64,000 nucleotides of DNA from Bacteroidota bacterium (GTDB lineage: Bacteria > Bacteroidota > Bacteroidia > Chitinophagales > Saprospiraceae): positions 1-64,000 of the forward strand of contig JASBVF010000053.1 of NCBI GenBank assembly GCA_030147525.1. The letters are read 5' to 3'. Position 1 is the first letter of the stretch. Each line of letters opens with the position of its first letter. Below the pieces are notes generated by a model that was not told the DNA's origin, made no database searches, and saw nothing but the letters and a program-made list of their open reading frames with translations. This document shows, piece by piece, positions 60,282 to 64,000 of this stretch. Made by a program: the position numbers and the translations under genes.

Positions 60282-61202
60282 ATGAAAAAGTTATTTTGCT
60301 TGCTGCTTTTGTCCTCCAATCTTTTATTGGCCCAAAGCAATATTGCCTTCTTACACGTCGAAAATCCCGTCTTTGATTCAAGCGGGGCCTACCTTGATGA
60401 ATTTTCATCTTCAAGTTTTGAATTAGCCAGTGGCCTGGTTATCGTGAAAGCTGCTATCAATGGCCAGGTCGGGGATTTTATTTTGGATACCGGTTCACCG
60501 GGGATTGTCCTTAACTCACATAAAGATGAAATTCAAAATTCATGCGCTGCTGCCGGAGTGGGTGGTCAGATGACAATCGGTACAGTCGAAGTAAAAAGCT
60601 TTGAGTGGGGAATTATCCGCAAAGAAAAAACGCAGGGTTTTGTGTTGGATGTTAGCCATTTGGAAGTAGCATGCGGGCGAGAAATCATGGGTTTGATTGG
60701 CTTCGATGTATTGAAAAACTATGAGTTATTTTTTGATTACAAAAACAAAACGGTCAAGGTTTTCAATGCAGGTGAGGTTGAATCTTTGACAAATTTAAAG
60801 GTAGTTAAGTCAATCCCGTTCACGCTTATGGGGCATGTGCCGGTAATTTCGGCGAAAGTGGGAGGTAAGCGGGCATACCTGGGGCTTGACAGTGGGGCAG
60901 AAGTTAATTTGCTGGATAGCAGGTTTTTTGACAAAATAGACCTGAAGAGCCTGACAGATATTGAACAAGAGTTTCTGACCGGGTTAGATAATCAAAAGCA
61001 CCCGGTTATGGCGGCAGATATTGAGACAACGCAGGTCAGGAGGCACTGTTTGCCGGAGATGCGTTATGTTTTTACGGATTTAAACACGCTGTCAGCACAA
61101 TTCGGCTCTCCGCTGGATGGGCTTCTCGGCTTTCCGTTTTTCAAAAACCAGGTTATTTCCATCAACTACAAAAATAGAAAAATCTACCTCTGGGATAATT
61201 GA
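60282..61202 (+). CDS. Exported retropepsin-like aspartyl protease
   Basis: 306 residues from ATG 60282. The signal peptide is KKLFCLLLLSSNLLLAQ. Two aspartic-protease half-sites are present: DFILDTGSPGIVLNS near residue 70, and AYLGLDSGAEVNLLDS near 207, each followed by a hydrophobic-Gly segment (IMGLIGFDVLKNYELFFDY, LDGLLGFPFFKNQVISINY). So it is a single-chain two-domain enzyme of the clan-AA aspartyl protease family seen in Bacteroidota. Periplasmic location is inferred. The Shine-Dalgarno fixes this start over the open frame to 60204. Confidence 0.85.
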   Translation: MKKLFCLLLLSSNLLLAQSNIAFLHVENPVFDSSGAYLDEFSSSSFELASGLVIVKAAINGQVGDFILDTGSPGIVLNSHKDEIQNSCAAAGVGGQMTIGTVEVKSFEWGIIRKEKTQGFVLDVSHLEVACGREIMGLIGFDVLKNYELFFDYKNKTVKVFNAGEVESLTNLKVVKSIPFTLMGHVPVISAKVGGKRAYLGLDSGAEVNLLDSRFFDKIDLKSLTDIEQEFLTGLDNQKHPVMAADIETTQVRRHCLPEMRYVFTDLNTLSAQFGSPLDGLLGFPFFKNQVISINYKNRKIYLWDN

Positions 61203-61256
61203 AAAGGACAGGTTCGATCTCATGAATCACTGCACTTTTCAGTTGTGGCGGTAAAA

Positions 61257-62177
61257 TTATCTATTGAGGTCGACTTCGTAAGTGGTTCCTTCCAGACCGA
61301 GGACCGTGTTTGGAAATACCTGTTGTGCCTCCGTCAGGAAAACTTCTAAATCTTTATATCTGGATGAGTAATGCCCTGTGATTAACTTTCCGGCTTTGGC
61401 CTTTTGAGCGATGATAGCAGCCTGCTGGGCAGTTGAGTGCATAGTGATTTCAGCATGATCTGCCAAATCCTCACAAAATGTGGTTTCGTGGTATAGAAGG
61501 TCGACCTGGCTGATTTGGGATACGATTGTTTCATCGAAAGCTGTATCAGACACATAAGCGTAGGAACGAGGTGGGGGAGGAGGTATGGTCAGGATTTCGT
61601 TGCTGATAGTTCGGCCGTCGGCGAGTGTTACGTTTTTACCTGCCTTAGCTTCCTTGATTTGAGGGATGTTGAGATTGAATTCGCTGATTTTTTCAGGTAA
61701 AATATTGCGTTGACGGGGTTTTTCCTGAAACAAAAACCCAATGGTCGGGATACGGTGTTTCAGCGGAATTGTACGGATGGTTAGTTCAGGGTTTTCAAAA
61801 AAGGTCACAGGATTGTCTGTATCCAGTTCATGAAATTGAATTGGGAAAGAGAATTGACCACCAGGCTTCAGTTGTGCCATTACCATTTCCTGCAAACCAG
61901 CGGGTGAAAAAATATCGATTTGCTCAGTTCGGCCTGAAAGTGTTAAGGAAAAAAGCAGACCGGGGAGACCAAATACATGATCGCCGTGAAGGTGGCTGAT
62001 AAGAATCTGATTAATCTTTTGCCGGGGTATTTTGAAGTCGCTCATTCTCATTTGAGCGCCTTCGCCGCAATCAATTAAAAAAAAATTATTATTAATTTGA
62101 AGGACCTGAGAGGTTGGGAAACGACCGTAAGCAGGAGTAGCCGAGTTAACGCCTAAAATCGTGAGGGAAAACTTCAT
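61257..62177 (-). CDS. rnz: Ribonuclease Z
   Basis: tRNA 3'-end processing endonuclease of the metallo-beta-lactamase fold. 306 residues. The zinc motif is ILISHLHGDHVFGLPGLLFS; the later ligands are in YVSDTAFDE, LYHETTF and GHYSSRYKDL, with the AITM/HSTAQQAA histidine segment. Length fits the short bacterial form. Its start overlaps the stop codon of the upstream STAS gene by four bases, a pairing conserved in Bacteroidota, so the two are translated together. Confidence 0.95.
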   Translation of the reverse strand: MKFSLTILGVNSATPAYGRFPTSQVLQINNNFFLIDCGEGAQMRMSDFKIPRQKINQILISHLHGDHVFGLPGLLFSLTLSGRTEQIDIFSPAGLQEMVMAQLKPGGQFSFPIQFHELDTDNPVTFFENPELTIRTIPLKHRIPTIGFLFQEKPRQRNILPEKISEFNLNIPQIKEAKAGKNVTLADGRTISNEILTIPPPPPRSYAYVSDTAFDETIVSQISQVDLLYHETTFCEDLADHAEITMHSTAQQAAIIAQKAKAGKLITGHYSSRYKDLEVFLTEAQQVFPNTVLGLEGTTYEVDLNR

Positions 62178-62548
62178 TCTTCCGCTTTCAATGTTCTTTC
62201 GATATCTTCCATCATTACATAATCCGTTGATTCGCTGACGGTTGGAAGGATCGTTAACACGGAGTCCAGTCTTGAAATTTCAATTAATTTGCGTACGTTA
62301 TCATGGTTGATGCCGGTAAGTACAAAAGACCCGATGTTTTTCCAAAGTCGGTTTGCAGTAAGTATAGCGCTTAGTCCTGAAGAGTCGACGTACTTCACGT
62401 TAGTCAAATCCAGAATCAAATTCGGGACTCCTTCGTTAGATAGAATGACGAGTTCTGATTTTAAGTTGGGAGCAACAACAGAGTTCAAATTTTCTTCCTG
62501 AAGAGTAAGGACAGCGTATTTTTCTTTTTTCTCGATGGAATATTTCAT
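62174..62548 (-). CDS. STAS-domain anti-sigma factor antagonist
   Basis: 124 residues, a single STAS domain of the SpoIIAA/RsbV type: MKYSIEKKEKYAVLTLQEEN, then LILDLTNVKYVDSSGLSAIL, where one Ser of DSSG is the usual phosphorylation site, and GSFVLTGINHDNVRKLIEIS. No anti-sigma kinase gene is near. It is co-translated with rnz (ATGA overlap). The start at 62548 is preferred to the ten-codon extension to 62578. Confidence 0.88.
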   Translation of the reverse strand: MKYSIEKKEKYAVLTLQEENLNSVVAPNLKSELVILSNEGVPNLILDLTNVKYVDSSGLSAILTANRLWKNIGSFVLTGINHDNVRKLIEISRLDSVLTILPTVSESTDYVMMEDIERTLKAEE

Positions 62549-63060
62549 AGTTAAAAGGATTTGCCGGTTGAGAATCAATGATTCGAATGCTGAAAATCTG
62601 ACAGGTTAACAATGTCAGGTTTTCAGAAAGGCGCTAAGTTAAAAGAACTCCCGGAATTTTTTCAAATTCGGGCAGTTCGAATAGCGTTACGGCAGGAAGG
62701 CAGACACAGAAGCGCTAAAAAAGGAGCTTTCAAAGGCAGTTGAAAACTATGCTACCAGAAAAACGTTTATTTCGTGTAATTTAACTTTTTACCCGTTTTT
62801 GACGGAAATTTAGTTTTGCAGCATCTTACTTTTGCCCAATAATTTCTCTCAAGCCGACAAAAAATAAGAATGCTGGCATTGTTTTTATCAATAATTATTG
62901 TGTTGAGTTGAAATAGCTTCGAAATAAGGAAATGAAGATTAACGTGCCTGTTAATGTGTGGACACCGACAACTTTTTATCTCCTCACTTTGAAACTTGTT
63001 TAATTCATCTTAACATTGCTTCAAATCCCATTATAAATTTAAGGATCACGGATTGTCAAA
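62549..63060. other. Divergent intergenic region between STAS-rnz and clpC
   Basis: 512 bp, AT-rich, no supported gene. TACTTTTG at 62827-62834 on the plus strand matches the -7 consensus and may start the clpC transcript, giving a leader of about 220 nt; a well-spaced -33 TTG is not clear. A frame at 62958-63191 overlaps clpC out of frame and is rejected. Confidence 0.45.
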
Positions 63061-64000
63061 ATGATGAACGACAAAAAATTTTCTCCCAAAGTAAAAAGAA
63101 TAATCTCCGCCAGCCGGGACGAAGCCGTCAGGTTGGGACAGGATTTTATTGGTACAGAACACTTGCTTCTTGGCCTCATGAAAGAGCCTAACAGCTTGGC
63201 TATGAAGGTTTTAGATTCGTTGGACGTAGATCACTTCGAACTGCAGCAAGTGATCGAAGACAACAATTCACGCAGACAAGCTTCTCCGTCCTCCATTCAC
63301 GTTGGAAACTTGCCACTGAATAAACAGGCTGAAAAGGTGCTGAAAGTGACATTTCTGGAGGCCAAATCGTTGAAGAGTGATGAAATCGCTCCCGAGCACT
63401 TGTTACTCTCTATCCTCAAACATAAGGACAACCCTGCTTGCCGTGTGTTGAATCAGTTCGATGTTGATTATGAAATTTACCGTGCTGAACTGGAATACGT
63501 ACGCCAGGAGCAGGAATTTTCTTCAGGCGTCGAACCCTACGCTCAGGCACCTTCCGATGATGACTCTTTCGAGGAAGATGATAACGCCCGCTACCAGCAG
63601 CAGCAACGTAAAGGTCAGCAGAAGTCCCGCACTCCGGTGTTGGATAACTTTGGCCGTGATGTAACAAGGCTGGCAGAAGAAGGAAAGTTGGATCCAATTA
63701 TCGGCAGGGAAAATGAAATCGAGAGGGTTTCTCAAATCCTGAGCAGGCGTAAGAAAAACAATCCAATTCTTATCGGAGAGCCGGGTGTCGGAAAAACCGC
63801 TATCGTTGAAGGGTTAGCCTTGCGCATTCATCAGAAAAAAGTGCCACGCACGCTATACGGAAAGCGTATTGTAATGCTCGACCTGGCTGCACTGGTAGCA
63901 GGAACGAAGTATCGTGGTCAGTTTGAGGAACGGATGAAAGCGATCATGAATGAGCTCGAAAAGTCTCGTGATGTCATCCTTTTTATTGATGAAATTCACA
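63061..64000 (+). CDS. clpC: ATP-dependent Clp protease ATPase subunit ClpC, 5' part
   Basis: AAA+ unfoldase that feeds substrates to ClpP. Only the first 313 codons are in the window; the frame is open at the end. The double N-terminal Clp_N repeat is present ([20 protein letters not shown] and [20 protein letters not shown]). A Gln/Asp-rich linker (about 155-190) follows, then [20 protein letters not shown], Walker A GEPGVGKT (239-246) and Walker [10 protein letters not shown] (305-313). The double Clp_N and the [13 protein letters not shown] segment fit ClpC rather than ClpB. The start is ATG 63061 or the next codon. Confidence 0.95.
   Translation, partial: MMNDKKFSPKVKRIISASRDEAVRLGQDFIGTEHLLLGLMKEPNSLAMKVLDSLDVDHFELQQVIEDNNSRRQASPSSIHVGNLPLNKQAEKVLKVTFLEAKSLKSDEIAPEHLLLSILKHKDNPACRVLNQFDVDYEIYRAELEYVRQEQEFSSGVEPYAQAPSDDDSFEEDDNARYQQQQRKGQQKSRTPVLDNFGRDVTRLAEEGKLDPIIGRENEIERVSQILSRRKKNNPILIGEPGVGKTAIVEGLALRIHQKKVPRTLYGKRIVMLDLAALVAGTKYRGQFEERMKAIMNELEKSRDVILFIDEIH

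Noticed and set aside
62958-63191. 77-codon frame before and across the clpC start
   Set aside because: It overlaps the first 130 bases of clpC in another frame, and the clpC N-terminal domain is unmistakable.

Overview
The window reads as chromosome of a Bacteroidota bacterium, most likely of the Saprospiria type (Lewinella/Haliscomenobacter-like; this placement is inference). Support comes from a SusC/SusD pair, a TonB receptor with a DUF4249 lipoprotein, a type IX secretion C-terminal sorting domain, many Bacteroidota-restricted DUF families (DUF4230, DUF3810, DUF4846, DUF4421, DUF1573), promoters fitting TTG-N19-21-TAnnTTTG, weak or absent Shine-Dalgarno sites, futalosine-route menaquinone synthesis (mqnB) and the gene order hisG-D-C-B-H-A-F-IE.

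Layout. 0.2-7.6 kb: moaA, a DUF4230 protein, a DinB-fold protein, folP, a membrane protein with a SPOR-like tail, a structured 0.8 kb non-coding stretch and aroK. 7.6-17 kb: a GH15 enzyme; DUF1573-yajC-YbbR-like genes; an AspH-type hydroxylase; mqnB; a DUF3810 metalloprotease-like membrane protein; a thioredoxin-fold lipoprotein; an aldo/keto reductase; a DUF4846 lipoprotein. 17-43 kb: envelope and uptake functions (T9SS-exported P-domain protein, DUF4421 and other beta-barrel proteins, serine hydrolase, two sodium:solute symporters, Kelch lipoprotein + TonB receptor + DUF4249, DUF481, SusD/SusC, DUF2064 transferase). 43.8-50.1 kb: a three-gene conflict-system operon, MoxR ATPase -> CHAT protease -> a 1209-residue protein joining a CoxE-like N-terminus, a degenerate vWA-like region, eight PPR-like repeats, an EAD11-like domain and a TIR domain. 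50-52 kb: a SulP transporter. 52.1-60.1 kb: the complete histidine operon behind a promoter, a 24-codon leader peptide with five His codons and an attenuator. 60-64 kb: an aspartyl protease with a structured leader, a STAS-rnz pair, and the start of clpC, cut by the window end.

Two things stand out. The first is the MoxR/CHAT/PPR-EAD11-TIR cassette. It belongs to the general class of MoxR-vWA and effector-associated-domain conflict systems, but the PPR array looks unusual. The second is a window-wide set of intergenic repeats with short internal period (about 8-11 nt), mostly folded into long perfect inverted repeats with stems of 19-48 bp. A different one occupies every junction of the his operon, ending 0-19 nt before the next start codon. 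Some sequence words recur at distant loci, and several repeats run into coding sequence as C-terminal tails or in-frame loops.

Coordinates, motifs and base pairing were read by eye. Family assignments are from memory of family signatures and were not checked by database search.
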